Assembly (NCBI GenBank): GCA_038258185.1
Contig: JBBSQD010000001.1
Location: forward strand, 1-64,000
Direction: 5' to 3'
Origin: JAIOHN01 sp038258185
Lineage (GTDB): Bacteria; Chloroflexota; Anaerolineae; Aggregatilineales; Phototrophicaceae
Length of the DNA: 64,000 nucleotides
Each line of letters starts with the position of its first letter. The stretch's first letter is position 1. The notes beneath the pieces are model-generated. The model was not told the origin of the DNA, made no database searches, and was given only the letters and a program-made list of their open reading frames with translations. Positions 9,183 to 17,927 of the stretch are shown in pieces. The position numbers and the translations under genes are program-made.

Positions 9183-9201
9183 AGAAGTGGCCTTAAATTT
9201 T

Positions 9202-11043
9202 TTAGCGATTACTACTTTCGGCGCTGTCGCCCTGCCACAGATGCTGCATTTCCTCGCTGCTTTCCAGCAGGTCTTCCAGCCGTCCTTCGGCTTCGATCTG
9301 ACCATCCTTTAACACGATGATATGATCGGCACGGCGCAGCGCTGCCCGACGGTGAGACACCGCCAGACAGGTGGTGCCTTCCTCGGCGAATACGCGCCGC
9401 CACATGGTCTGCTCGGTTTCGACATCCAGCGCGCTGGAAAGATCATCAAAGACGAGCAGTTCAGGCTCGCGCACAAACATGCGCGCGGCAGCACTGCGCT
9501 GGATTTGTCCACCAGACAGGCGCACACCACGTGGGCCGACCATCGTATCCAGCCCATGATCGAGTTCCTTCAGGTCGCGTTCCATCACAGCGAGGCTGAT
9601 CGCCTTACCCACGGTGAGATCATCATCCTGCAAACCCATTAGAATGTTATCGCGCAGGGCATCACTGAACAGGCGTGGCACCTGCGGCGTATAAGCCGAG
9701 CGCGGCGTGACGAAAAATTCGGACGGGTCTTCGACGAGCTTCCCGTTCCAGTAGATTTCGCCGCTGTCTTTGGGCAATAGTCCCTGAATAGTCCGCAGCA
9801 GCGTGGTTTTACCGCTGCCGATGCGCCCGGTGACCACTACAAAATCGCCGCGTTTGATCTTGAAACTGATGTGCTTAATGCCCCTGCCAGACTCCGGATG
9901 AACGTAAGTCAGGTCGCGGACATCCAGTTCTTTCAGCGGCTCAATGTCTTTGTGATCGACATAATCCAGATCCGGGAGGTCGCCGCGGGTGTACATATTG
10001 CCATGACGGACAATTTCGTCAGTGGGGGCTTTGCCGCCCAGCATATAATCGACACGGTTGATCGACACGCCGACCTGCTTGTATTTGGATAAGGTCATCC
10101 CAAACACGCGCATCAACTGGGTAATGCGTTCCAGATAGAAGATAAACAGGGCGAAATCACCCACCGTGAACGACCCATCGCGCATATACTGTGCGGCCAG
10201 CACCAGAATAATACCGGTGCCGATGTTCACCGCGTTGAAGAAGATCGAACTCAGAATTTCCTCTAACACGCGATCTTTAAGGGCTGCCTGTCGCCGTGCT
10301 TCGTTGAGGCGGTCAAACTGCTCAATGACGGTATCCTCAGCCGTGGCGGCTTTGACGGTCTGCACCGCGCCGAAAATCTCCGCGACAAAGCCGATCACGC
10401 GGGCAGAAGTACGCCGCCGCGCTTCACGGTAGCGTTGCGCCACTGACATCACACGGTTGGCGATAAAGGCCACCAGAATTAACGGGCTGAATGCGACAAT
10501 CGTAATCGTCGGGTTGATGCTGAGCATAATCAGCACGGCGATGGTCGCGCCGATTCCCAGCCCACCCAGAAATTCCAGCCACTGGAAAAACTGCTGAAAT
10601 TCGTCGAGGTCACCCGCAAAACGGCTGATGGCCTCACCGGGAGAGGTCGGCATCGGCTTTGCGCCCGGTTGCCGCAGGATATGCTGAAAGACGTTGCGCC
10701 GCATTAATGCGCCGGATAGAAAATGGAAGGTCACCCGCGAGTAGACCAGCCCAAAGCGCACGGTGATTTCTGCAAGCCCAGCCATCATCAGGAAGGCCAG
10801 TAAAGTCCACAGGTTAAACGCGGCGGTTTCGTTATCGGAGAGCAGGTTAAAAAATTCACGTGTGACCAGTGGAGTCAACTGCATGACCAGTTGCACCATC
10901 GTCATGAAAAAGACGGAGGCTGCAAACATCCACGGTTCGGCTTTAATCAACCGCCATAAAAAGCGCACATCGGTGATGTTTTTCTCGCGCACCGTTTCGC
11001 GCTGTGGTACTTCGTTGGGGTTACTACTGCTCATCGTACTCAT
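9202..11043 (-). CDS. ABC exporter half-transporter with degenerate nucleotide site
   Basis: Fused membrane and ATPase protein of the type IV ABC exporter fold. Six membrane helices occupy about residues 30-330. The ATPase domain shows Walker A GRIGSGKTT near 405, signature LSGGQ near 510, Walker B LLVFDD near 531 and the H-loop SHR near 563. The catalytic Glu after Walker B is replaced by Asp (VFDDLSSALD), the usual sign of a non-hydrolysing site in heterodimeric exporters. An unusual ~45-residue hydrophilic stretch (EIVRHGNMYTRGDLPDLDY) links the two domains. Its ATG overlaps the stop of the upstream partner gene by 4 bp (ATGA), implying co-translation as a heterodimer. Exported substrate unknown. 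Confidence 0.92.
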   Translation of the reverse strand: MSTMSSSNPNEVPQRETVREKNITDVRFLWRLIKAEPWMFAASVFFMTMVQLVMQLTPLVTREFFNLLSDNETAAFNLWTLLAFLMMAGLAEITVRFGLVYSRVTFHFLSGALMRRNVFQHILRQPGAKPMPTSPGEAISRFAGDLDEFQQFFQWLEFLGGLGIGATIAVLIMLSINPTITIVAFSPLILVAFIANRVMSVAQRYREARRRTSARVIGFVAEIFGAVQTVKAATAEDTVIEQFDRLNEARRQAALKDRVLEEILSSIFFNAVNIGTGIILVLAAQYMRDGSFTVGDFALFIFYLERITQLMRVFGMTLSKYKQVGVSINRVDYMLGGKAPTDEIVRHGNMYTRGDLPDLDYVDHKDIEPLKELDVRDLTYVHPESGRGIKHISFKIKRGDFVVVTGRIGSGKTTLLRTIQGLLPKDSGEIYWNGKLVEDPSEFFVTPRSAYTPQVPRLFSDALRDNILMGLQDDDLTVGKAISLAVMERDLKELDHGLDTMVGPRGVRLSGGQIQRSAAARMFVREPELLVFDDLSSALDVETEQTMWRRVFAEEGTTCLAVSHRRAALRRADHIIVLKDGQIEAEGRLEDLLESSEEMQHLWQGDSAESSNR

Positions 11044-12806
11044 GCTAAGGCCTCCTCTAAACCGGTTTGCAGCAGATGGTAGAAATGCGAGTCCTGGTTG
11101 TTGACCAGTTCTTCGCGGCCATCATGCTCACGGATATGGCCTTTTTCGATAATCATAATTTCGTCGGCACGCTGGACGGTCGCCAGGCGGTGCGCGACAA
11201 TAATGCCGGTGCGATTATGCATCAGCTTATCAATCGCCTGTTCGATGCGCTGCTCAGTGACGGGGTCTAAGCGTGATGAAGCTTCGTCCAGAATCACAAG
11301 GCCGGGGTTTTTCAGGAACACCCGCGTAAAGGCTAATAATTGCGCCTCACCTGCGGACAGACCATTGCCGCCCGAACGCATTTCGCTGTCCAGACCCTTC
11401 GGCAATTTGTCCAGCCATTCGCGCAAACCGAGATCATCAATCGCTTCCAGAATGCGCTCATCAGGGATGCTGCTATCGAAGAAAGTCAGATTATCGCGCA
11501 CGGTGGCGCGGAACAACTGCACATCCTGCGTGACGATGCCGACATGCTGACGCAGATCGCGCAGATGCGCTGCGCGAATATCGGTGCCACCCAGCCGAAT
11601 CGCCCCGGTGGTCGGGTCATATAAACGGAACAGCAGGCGTGTAATGGTGGTTTTGCCGCTGCCGGTACGCCCTAATAAACCCAGCACCCGACCCGGTTCC
11701 AGATGAAATGAGAAGTTTTCCAGAACAGGTTCGTTCTCGTAATAGCAGAAGGTGACATCATCAAAATCGACGGTTAATGGGCCATCGGGGAATTTTTCGC
11801 CCACGCCATCGGGGATTTTTGTTTTGATGCCGATCAGCTCGTTGACACGGCCAATACCGGCACCCGCCCGCTGCAATTCCTGAATCTGCGTCGTGATCTC
11901 TCGCATCGGCTTGAACAGCATATTGGTGTAGGTCACAAACAACAGTACCGTGCCGATAGTCGCCTGCCCTGTGGTATACAGGAAGAACCCCATCACCAGC
12001 GCGAGGATCGTCCCCAGGGTGACACAGGTCACGATAATGCAGAAGATGACCATGTTCATGTAACCAGCACGGCGTTCGCTGTGCAGCCGGTCACGGGTCA
12101 GCATATAAAATTTGCGCATCATGTAGCTGCCCGCACCACTGGATCGGACATCTTCGGTGCCGGAAAGCTGTTCTTCCAGAAACCCATAGAAACGTGCGCT
12201 GGTTTCACGGGCTTCAGCCCAGGCGGGGATGGCGATATTGCGTACCCGGTTCAGCGCCCATAACGTGATGATTGAAAAGACGGCCATTGCCAGCCCAACA
12301 CGTGGGTCTTCCAGAAATAACAGGATGACCACACCCACCAGCAGCAGGATATTGCCCAACACCAAAATCACAAACTGCGAGAAAAAATTGGCGATCTGTG
12401 TGACATCACTGTCCACACGTTCAATCATTTCTCCCGGTGTGCGGATATGATGAAAAGTCATATCGAGCTTAAGGCAGTGCATCGCCAGGTCGGAGCGCAG
12501 CAGATTGGTCGCTTTCCAGCCGACACTCTCGCCGATATAAACGGCACCGACTGCGACGACCTGCTGGCTGATGGCGAAGAAAATGTAGAGAATCGCCATG
12601 CTCACCAGGATATCCTGTGGCCCACCGCCGGTCGCGGTATCAATAAAGAAGCGCATAATCTGCGGATTGACCAGTTGTAGACCAATACTGCTTAAGAGCA
12701 GCACCGCCAGTAAGAGCGCACGATAACGTTGTGGATTGAGATATTTGAAAAGCAGTTCCCGGTATTGGCTAATGGGTATTTTGGTGGGGCTTTTCGTTGA
12801 GGTCAT
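11040..12806 (-). CDS. ABC exporter half-transporter with canonical Walker B
   Basis: Partner of the 9202-11043 protein and the first gene of the pair. Six membrane helices (about residues 25-310) precede an ATPase domain with Walker A GRTGSGKTT near 382, signature LSAGEAQ in place of LSGGQ, Walker B VILDEASSRLD with the catalytic Glu, and H-loop AHR. The noncanonical signature contributes to the site opposite the partner's Walker A, so one composite site should be normal and the other altered, as in TM287/288- or BmrCD-type exporters. That analogy is inference from motifs. Multidrug or lipid export is possible. Confidence 0.93.
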   Translation of the reverse strand: MTSTKSPTKIPISQYRELLFKYLNPQRYRALLLAVLLLSSIGLQLVNPQIMRFFIDTATGGGPQDILVSMAILYIFFAISQQVVAVGAVYIGESVGWKATNLLRSDLAMHCLKLDMTFHHIRTPGEMIERVDSDVTQIANFFSQFVILVLGNILLLVGVVILLFLEDPRVGLAMAVFSIITLWALNRVRNIAIPAWAEARETSARFYGFLEEQLSGTEDVRSSGAGSYMMRKFYMLTRDRLHSERRAGYMNMVIFCIIVTCVTLGTILALVMGFFLYTTGQATIGTVLLFVTYTNMLFKPMREITTQIQELQRAGAGIGRVNELIGIKTKIPDGVGEKFPDGPLTVDFDDVTFCYYENEPVLENFSFHLEPGRVLGLLGRTGSGKTTITRLLFRLYDPTTGAIRLGGTDIRAAHLRDLRQHVGIVTQDVQLFRATVRDNLTFFDSSIPDERILEAIDDLGLREWLDKLPKGLDSEMRSGGNGLSAGEAQLLAFTRVFLKNPGLVILDEASSRLDPVTEQRIEQAIDKLMHNRTGIIVAHRLATVQRADEIMIIEKGHIREHDGREELVNNQDSHFYHLLQTGLEEALA

Positions 12807-13103
12807 GCAAAATTTTCCTTGAGGCGTAGCTTGTTCCCAAAGTGGTAGAGCGAGTTGGCAGACACTGAGACCCGACTTGAATAGGACACCGAGGTTCTAC
12901 CCCGAGAATTGATATTGATAGGCTTGCTCCCTTAACACAGGCTGTACGGAGATTTACGGCAACAAAGCCACGTGAAATGTGGCTTTGTTTACAGCGGAAA
13001 TTATATTTTAACCTTAGTTTACATTCCATTGCAAACCAAATGGCACTACATGGTTATTTATATAAACTGTGAATTTCCTGAATTCAGCGGGGTTTTACTT
13101 AAG
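12807..13103. other. Intergenic/leader region upstream of the ABC exporter, with a hairpin at 12961-12989
   Basis: No gene is supported here. A perfect 11-bp stem (AACAAAGCCAC/GTGGCTTTGTT, 12961-12971 and 12979-12989) lies ~155 bp upstream of the exporter start. Between it and the start codon (about 12835-12910) is a stretch that looks vaguely tRNA-like on the plus strand (GTGGTAGAGCGAG) but does not fold as a tRNA. A structured 5' leader is possible. Confidence 0.4.
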
Positions 13104-13132
13104 AAAAAGATGAGGATTGCGCCTCATCTTTT
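13104..13132 (-). terminator. Hairpin terminator after the membrane protein gene
   Basis: AAAAAGATGAGG / CCTCATCTTTT stem with a 6-nt loop. It lies 22 bp past the stop of the 13155-14363 gene, and the A/T flanks would let it terminate in either direction. Confidence 0.8.
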
Positions 13133-13154
13133 ATCACATAGGTGTTCGGGTGTT

Positions 13155-14363
13155 TTATAGATTTGCAGCCGGCAGCGTGGCTGTGGCGGTTTTGGCAGCG
13201 CGCTGATTTTCCAGCCAACGCCGTAAGAGTTTATCGCGCCGGGGGTCAGCCGTATCAAAGATGGTGATGGTAATGGCCTGTAAATTGCGGTCATCATCCA
13301 GGCTGTAGCGACCGCGGAACTTGGTAGTGAAATTGATGTTGGCGGCGGCCTGAATGGACAGGCGCAGCATTTGCAGATAGTCCGTCGATACGCCGCTGAC
13401 ACGGGCAAGCTGCTGAATATACTGGACATCGGTCGCAATCAGAAAGTCGGACGCACAGCGGATACCCTGATTTTCCAGCAGCGGATATTTATCGTCGTTG
13501 GCGTAGACCAGCAAAATCGCCTGATCAACCCAGTCCACAATCTGACCGACGGTGAAGGGTGTCGAGATGACCAGCGCGGGGATATTGGCGGCGGAGAGAT
13601 TCTGCACGTTTTCAATCCCTTCCTGTTGCAAACGCCCCTGATGCCAGATGCTCAGACCTTCAATGGTGGACAGGCGGGTTTCTTTGGCAATACCGCCACT
13701 TTGACCCAGTAAACGCTTGGCCGTTGCGGTGATCCAACTGATACCCCATTCCGGGAAGAAGCCGATGAAAAACACGACGATAAAGACGTTCACCAGATTC
13801 ATACTGGACGATAGCCCTGCTCCCCGTGAGAAGGTGCCCATACCCAGGCCGACAATCGCGCCGATCATCCAGGCCAGTAAGAAACGATTGATGACAAAGA
13901 CATACACGCCGGGGGTCAGGTCAAAGGTCAAAAAGCGGCGCAGAATAAGATTAATCGAATAGACCCAGGCACCCATGAATCCCCAGAAGAGGAAGCGGCC
14001 TGCGGCTTCTGCCCGTGTAATGGTTTGCAGCCCGAAAATATCGACCACTTCTTCCAGCACACCGTTCCAGATACCGAGATTGATAATATACGGATGCGTC
14101 ATGGAGTAGATGACAAACACCATCAGCGAGGCTGAAAAAACCGGCCAGGCATAATCACGCATACGATAGCGATGACTTTCGAGTTCGTCCGAAACCGCAT
14201 CATTGCGGACACCCAACTGGCGCAGTTCACGTTCAATAAGTTTATCTTTTTGTGGGGCACGGGCCCAGCGGTAAGCAAAAAAGGCAGCGGGGAAAGGCAT
14301 CGAATAAATAAATGCTTGAAGGATAAAGGCCCAGAAACTGTGGTCGGATAACACTGTACTCAC
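13155..14363 (-). CDS. Multi-pass membrane protein with C-terminal helix-hairpin-helix-like domain
   Basis: Residues ~1-240 contain about five or six hydrophobic segments (FILQAFIYSMPFPAAFFAY, WPVFSASLMVFVIYS and others) with a charged cytoplasmic loop after the first. The rest is soluble. Around residues 245-330 comes STIEGLSIWHQGRLQQEGI followed by NVQNLSAANIPALV, a pattern like paired helix-hairpin-helix motifs, then a second stretch ending in a strand-rich tail. The whole protein is not one I recognise. It sits alone between terminators, downstream of a 190-bp gap with no features I can support. Confidence 0.7.
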   Translation of the reverse strand: MSTVLSDHSFWAFILQAFIYSMPFPAAFFAYRWARAPQKDKLIERELRQLGVRNDAVSDELESHRYRMRDYAWPVFSASLMVFVIYSMTHPYIINLGIWNGVLEEVVDIFGLQTITRAEAAGRFLFWGFMGAWVYSINLILRRFLTFDLTPGVYVFVINRFLLAWMIGAIVGLGMGTFSRGAGLSSSMNLVNVFIVVFFIGFFPEWGISWITATAKRLLGQSGGIAKETRLSTIEGLSIWHQGRLQQEGIENVQNLSAANIPALVISTPFTVGQIVDWVDQAILLVYANDDKYPLLENQGIRCASDFLIATDVQYIQQLARVSGVSTDYLQMLRLSIQAAANINFTTKFRGRYSLDDDRNLQAITITIFDTADPRRDKLLRRWLENQRAAKTATATLPAANL

Positions 14364-14554
14364 CGTGATACCATCCTTCTATAATTGTTTTTTATAAGAA
14401 AGCTCGAACACTTATAAGCAGTGTATGAGATTACAAATAGTTTCAAACCTTAGTTATTGGGGGTAAGAGGGGATTAAAAACATTACTTTAGGTTAATGCA
14501 CTATATATTCTGTTAATTACGATAATACATTGACGGGGATTATTTCAACGCGCA

Positions 14555-15796
14555 TTACTCAAGCGGGGTGGCTTCAAAAATATCATTTGCCAGTTCCAGC
14601 AGCGACTTGCGCCGTTCTTCGGCAACTTCGCGGCTGAGCAGATACCGATCCAGCAGTTGTTCGCTGGTCAGCCCTTCGGGGTTGGCGCCTAATCGGGCAC
14701 GTTCTGGACGCTCCACCTCTTTACGGATGCCCGCCAGATGATACACATTGGCCTGCCGCAAGGCATCGCGCAGCTGACCTTCATTGAGGCGGGTTTCGTT
14801 TTCAGGTGCGAGGTCGATAATCAAGCGGACAATCGCCTCTTTCAGATCATATTTGCGGATCTCGCGCAGCATGTCCTGCGTTGGGTTGACGCTTTCTCTC
14901 AGGTCAGCCCGCAGCGTGATAAACGGCCTGCAATTGAGTTTCACAAATTCCCAGCGGGTCGCGCCATGTTCCAGTTCGACCCAGCAGAAGCCTTTAGGGT
15001 CGCCCTCTTCGCCAAAATCAATACATTCCATGCTGCCACTGTAGACGACTGGCGGTGCATCGGTGCGCGTTTTGGTCATGTTCTGATGTTTATGGATGTG
15101 ACCGAGCGCGACATAATCCCAGCGAGCATCGGCCATCGCGCCTAGCGTCACGGCCACATCGCGCCCCAGCATAATATCGCGTTCGCTGCCTACCACAGCG
15201 CCACTGACCGTGAAATGTCCCGTCAACAGGCGCGGCATATCATGCTGAGCGGCTTCCTGCGCCAGGCCTTCGATAATATTGGCGAGGGTTTCTTGCAGCA
15301 GCACATCGGTTTCGGCGATAGTCATGCCAGCGGTATTAGCCTCTTGCAACAGCCGTGAGCGAATCGGATAGGGTGCTGTGCCGACCATCACCGGCCCGCG
15401 TTTGGTTTCAACCTTCCGGACTTCATAATCATCCGCTACCCAGACATTGGGTACGGCCAGCGTGTCATAAATTTCAATGCTGGATGCTTTGAGGATCGTT
15501 GGCGGCAGATCATGATTACCCACCAGCATCACCAGCGGCGCAAGCTCCGCCAGATCGCGCACACGCCAGGCGAATTCGCGCTGAAACGTGGGGTTTGGGT
15601 TGCGAGTCTTAAAGGCATCACCGGCGAAAATCGTCAGATCGACATCATGCTCACGCGCATATTCGATCATCTCATCCATGCGCCGCAGAAAATCCACCAC
15701 GCGGCTGCTAAGGCCGGTTTTGGGGTCGGTCTTGCCGTAGTTTTCCATGCCGATGTGAACATCAGCAAAATGTAAAATGCGGATCGGTTCAGTCAT
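14555..15796 (-). CDS. sbcD: SbcD/Mre11-like DNA repair nuclease
   Basis: Metallophosphoesterase of the SbcCD/Mre11 family, expected to process DNA ends. Metal-binding motifs appear in order: DVH at 12-14, GD at 59-60, GNHD at 93-96, GHFT, and the paired GHIH. A C-terminal capping region (about 270-413) follows. Length is normal for SbcD. The ATPase partner SbcC is not adjacent; the next gene, 5 bp downstream of the upstream gene's stop, is a small Smr protein, suggesting a short repair-related operon. Confidence 0.85.
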   Translation of the reverse strand: MTEPIRILHFADVHIGMENYGKTDPKTGLSSRVVDFLRRMDEMIEYAREHDVDLTIFAGDAFKTRNPNPTFQREFAWRVRDLAELAPLVMLVGNHDLPPTILKASSIEIYDTLAVPNVWVADDYEVRKVETKRGPVMVGTAPYPIRSRLLQEANTAGMTIAETDVLLQETLANIIEGLAQEAAQHDMPRLLTGHFTVSGAVVGSERDIMLGRDVAVTLGAMADARWDYVALGHIHKHQNMTKTRTDAPPVVYSGSMECIDFGEEGDPKGFCWVELEHGATRWEFVKLNCRPFITLRADLRESVNPTQDMLREIRKYDLKEAIVRLIIDLAPENETRLNEGQLRDALRQANVYHLAGIRKEVERPERARLGANPEGLTSEQLLDRYLLSREVAEERRKSLLELANDIFEATPLE

Positions 15797-15801
15797 CGTG
15801 G

Positions 15802-16056
15802 TTAGTGTTTGAAGTGGATGAAGATGCGCCCGAAGTTTTTATCGTCTTTCTCCACCCGATGATACAGGGCTTTGATGTGCTTCTGATCAAGGAAGCGCAG
15901 CACCTTTTTCTTTAACTGGCCGCTGCCCTTGCCGGGGATAATCTCCACCAGCGAAATTTTCTTGTCGAGGGCTTCCTGAACAATGCGATTCAACTCGGTG
16001 TCGATCTTATCGCCTTTGTTATAGATGTCGTGTAAATCCAGTTTCAGCTTCGCCAT
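15802..16056 (-). CDS. Stand-alone Smr-domain protein
   Basis: 84-residue protein made almost wholly of an Smr domain, otherwise found at the C-terminus of MutS2 and in stand-alone nicking or RNA endonucleases. The LDLH motif is at 6-9 and the GKGSG loop at 42-46, followed by LKKKVLRFL. The terminal HHxR-like stretch reads YHRVEKDDKNFG. It is transcribed just before sbcD with a 5-bp gap, so both may act on nucleic acid intermediates. Confidence 0.85.
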   Translation of the reverse strand: MAKLKLDLHDIYNKGDKIDTELNRIVQEALDKKISLVEIIPGKGSGQLKKKVLRFLDQKHIKALYHRVEKDDKNFGRIFIHFKH

Positions 16057-16108
16057 AGCACTTTATCCTGATGTTTATTCGCGTGCCAGTGTATCACTTT
16101 TATGTATA

Positions 16109-17080
16109 TTATGCTTCATATTCTTTTTCCTGATATTCGTGAATCTGATCCATATCAAAGTCATATTTGTTGTCTTCTACCTCATCCAGCTTAAGTGGAA
16201 CGTGCGACTCGATTGGGCTGAAGCCTTTGCCATACGTGGTTTGGCCCTGCAAAAGCGTGACAAAGGCCTGAGGATCAATCATCCGCAGCAGACGTTTAAG
16301 CGAATATACTTCGGATTGCAGCACTGTGATCATTACCAGGCTGTTTTTGGTGTCACTGGGTTCGCCGCTGATTTTCCAGAAGGTCACACCGCGGCGCATC
16401 TGCTCTGTCACAGCCTGAAGAATCTTTGACCGGTTTTCAGTCACAATAATAAATGTGCTCGTTTCGCTGGGGCCGGTAATGACATAATTGCTCATCGAGC
16501 GGTTGACGAATAATGCCACCGCCGCATACATAGCCGCCTCCCAGCCAAACACCAACCCGGCAACCGCCAGAACAAGTGTATCCGTGTACAGCGAAGCGGT
16601 GGTCAGTGAAATACCCATGCGCTGCCTTAAAATGCGGCCCAGTGTGGATGTGCCGCCCATTGTCCCACCCGCCCGGTAGATTAAACCCGTACCCAGGCCA
16701 GCAATGCCCCCGCCGAAAATAGCATTAATAATCTGATCCTGAGTCACCTGCTCAAAAAGTGCCAGACTGGCGATTACTTCCAGTGAAACGGAAAAGAGCA
16801 GTACAGAGTAGACCGTCATCAAAACGGATTTGGCACCGCCCAGCATTTTGTAACCCAGAATAAGAATGGGAATGTTACCCAGGAAAATGATCAGACCGAT
16901 TGGCGTACCGATCACCTGCTTAAGGATGATCGCAATACCCGTTAGTCCTCCAGGCGCGATATTCGTCGGTGCCAGAAATATGGAAACCGCAGCAGCATTA
17001 AACAGTGCCCCGGCTGTAAGCAGCAAAAATCGCGATAAGAAGTAGGTGCGATCTGAAGTTAATTCTTTTAAAGCTTCCAT
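16109..17080 (-). CDS. YitT-family membrane protein (DUF161 + DUF2179)
   Basis: About six hydrophobic segments with the YitT signature phrases NIAPGGLTGIAIIL, IFLGNIPILILGYKMLG, IFGGGIAGLGTGLIYRAGG and TMGGTSTLGRIL, followed by a cytoplasmic C-terminal DUF2179 domain (~230-300: FIIVTENRSKILQAVTEQM and the VITVLQSEVYSLKRLL region). Length is a little over usual because of an acidic tail. GGAG precedes the ATG. Substrate is not established for the family. Confidence 0.9.
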   Translation of the reverse strand: MEALKELTSDRTYFLSRFLLLTAGALFNAAAVSIFLAPTNIAPGGLTGIAIILKQVIGTPIGLIIFLGNIPILILGYKMLGGAKSVLMTVYSVLLFSVSLEVIASLALFEQVTQDQIINAIFGGGIAGLGTGLIYRAGGTMGGTSTLGRILRQRMGISLTTASLYTDTLVLAVAGLVFGWEAAMYAAVALFVNRSMSNYVITGPSETSTFIIVTENRSKILQAVTEQMRRGVTFWKISGEPSDTKNSLVMITVLQSEVYSLKRLLRMIDPQAFVTLLQGQTTYGKGFSPIESHVPLKLDEVEDNKYDFDMDQIHEYQEKEYEA

Positions 17081-17380
17081 CAGATGTCACTTTCTCCAGT
17101 TTTAACCATCAGGGAAAATGATTCTATAACATGAAATAAAGTTATGAATAGGTGACATGGAGGGTATAGAAATAGAACATAGCGATAAAGCCCTTACTGC
17201 TGAAAGGGCAGCATCAAAGCGATTCCATCCGAATTGGGTAGAATTTTTATTCTACGCATTTGCGCAGTAGAATCCCTGAGCAATCTCAGGATAAGTGCGT
17301 TAGGATAACTGGGTATCGGCAAAATTAAGTATTTACGGGACATTCTTCTGAAAGTTATTGAACAGACAAAAAACCGGCTT
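17081..17380. other. Intergenic region with small hairpins
   Basis: No gene is supported. Two short hairpins are visible: GCCCTT/AAGGGC at 17190-17209, and GTAGAAT/ATTCTAC at 17238-17254, with a further TAGAAT at 17267. The region separates divergent genes and should hold both promoters; no confident -35/-10 pair was found. Confidence 0.4.
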
Positions 17381-17857
17381 GTGTTTTATCATCGCTCCAC
17401 CGTGATGGGGGTGGCGATGGCTGTTTTTGTCATCTTCAGTCTCGTGCTGATGATCCTGATGCCTGCCCATAACATCGTGCTGATTGTGCTGAACGGTGGC
17501 ATGAACCCGCCGATACAGGTCATTTCGCTGACCATCATTGTGCTTATCGGCTGCCTGTTTGTGTATCTCGGCCTGCCAGTATGCTTAAGTCTGCTGCGCG
17601 GCGTGACCTGTGTTTTTGACCGTGAAGCGACTACGATTATCTTACAGAAGGTCGAGCGTCTGCGGCTTGTCAGCAGCGAATATCCGTTTTATGGGGTTTC
17701 GCATACGCAGATCGAAACCAATGCGGAAACCCGAACCTGCGCGGTGTATCTGGTGCTGCGGTCAGGCCAGCGGATTTTATTGACTACCGCGCCTGTGCAC
17801 GATTCTGAAATTCTGGAAAACGTCACACGACAGATTCGCGACTTTTTGCGAGCTTAA
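17381..17857 (+). CDS. Small membrane protein, two transmembrane segments plus soluble domain
   Basis: Two strong hydrophobic stretches (about residues 9-30 and 45-72) precede an ~85-residue beta-rich domain (VFDREATTIILQKVERLRLV and SGQRILLTTAP) resembling small PH-like membrane proteins. The start is uncertain: GTG at 17381 is the first standard start in frame, but it has no clear ribosome site, and coding-like sequence (LLKVIEQTKNRL) continues upstream to about 17320 without ATG. Function unknown. It is followed by the helicase gene, which has its own -10-like box. Confidence 0.55.
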   Translation: MFYHRSTVMGVAMAVFVIFSLVLMILMPAHNIVLIVLNGGMNPPIQVISLTIIVLIGCLFVYLGLPVCLSLLRGVTCVFDREATTIILQKVERLRLVSSEYPFYGVSHTQIETNAETRTCAVYLVLRSGQRILLTTAPVHDSEILENVTRQIRDFLRA

Positions 17858-17892
17858 TGCCGCTATAAGCGCCATATTCTGCGCTCAAATGG

Positions 17893-17898
17893 TATAAT
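17893..17898 (+). promoter_or_regulatory. Candidate -10 box of the helicase gene
   Basis: TATAAT lies 30 bp before the helicase ATG. The -35 region is poor. Confidence 0.35.
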
Positions 17899-17927
17899 TT
17901 GCGGCGCAGTGAGAAGGGAGTCACAAC

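Noticed and set aside
12835..12910. tRNA-like sequence (GTGGTAGAGCGAG) upstream of the ABC exporter
   Set aside because: Acceptor, anticodon and T stems do not form; no CCA or consistent cloverleaf.
12769..13029. 86-codon minus-strand frame in the exporter leader
   Set aside because: Overlaps the exporter gene start, crosses the hairpin and lacks coding-like composition or ribosome site.
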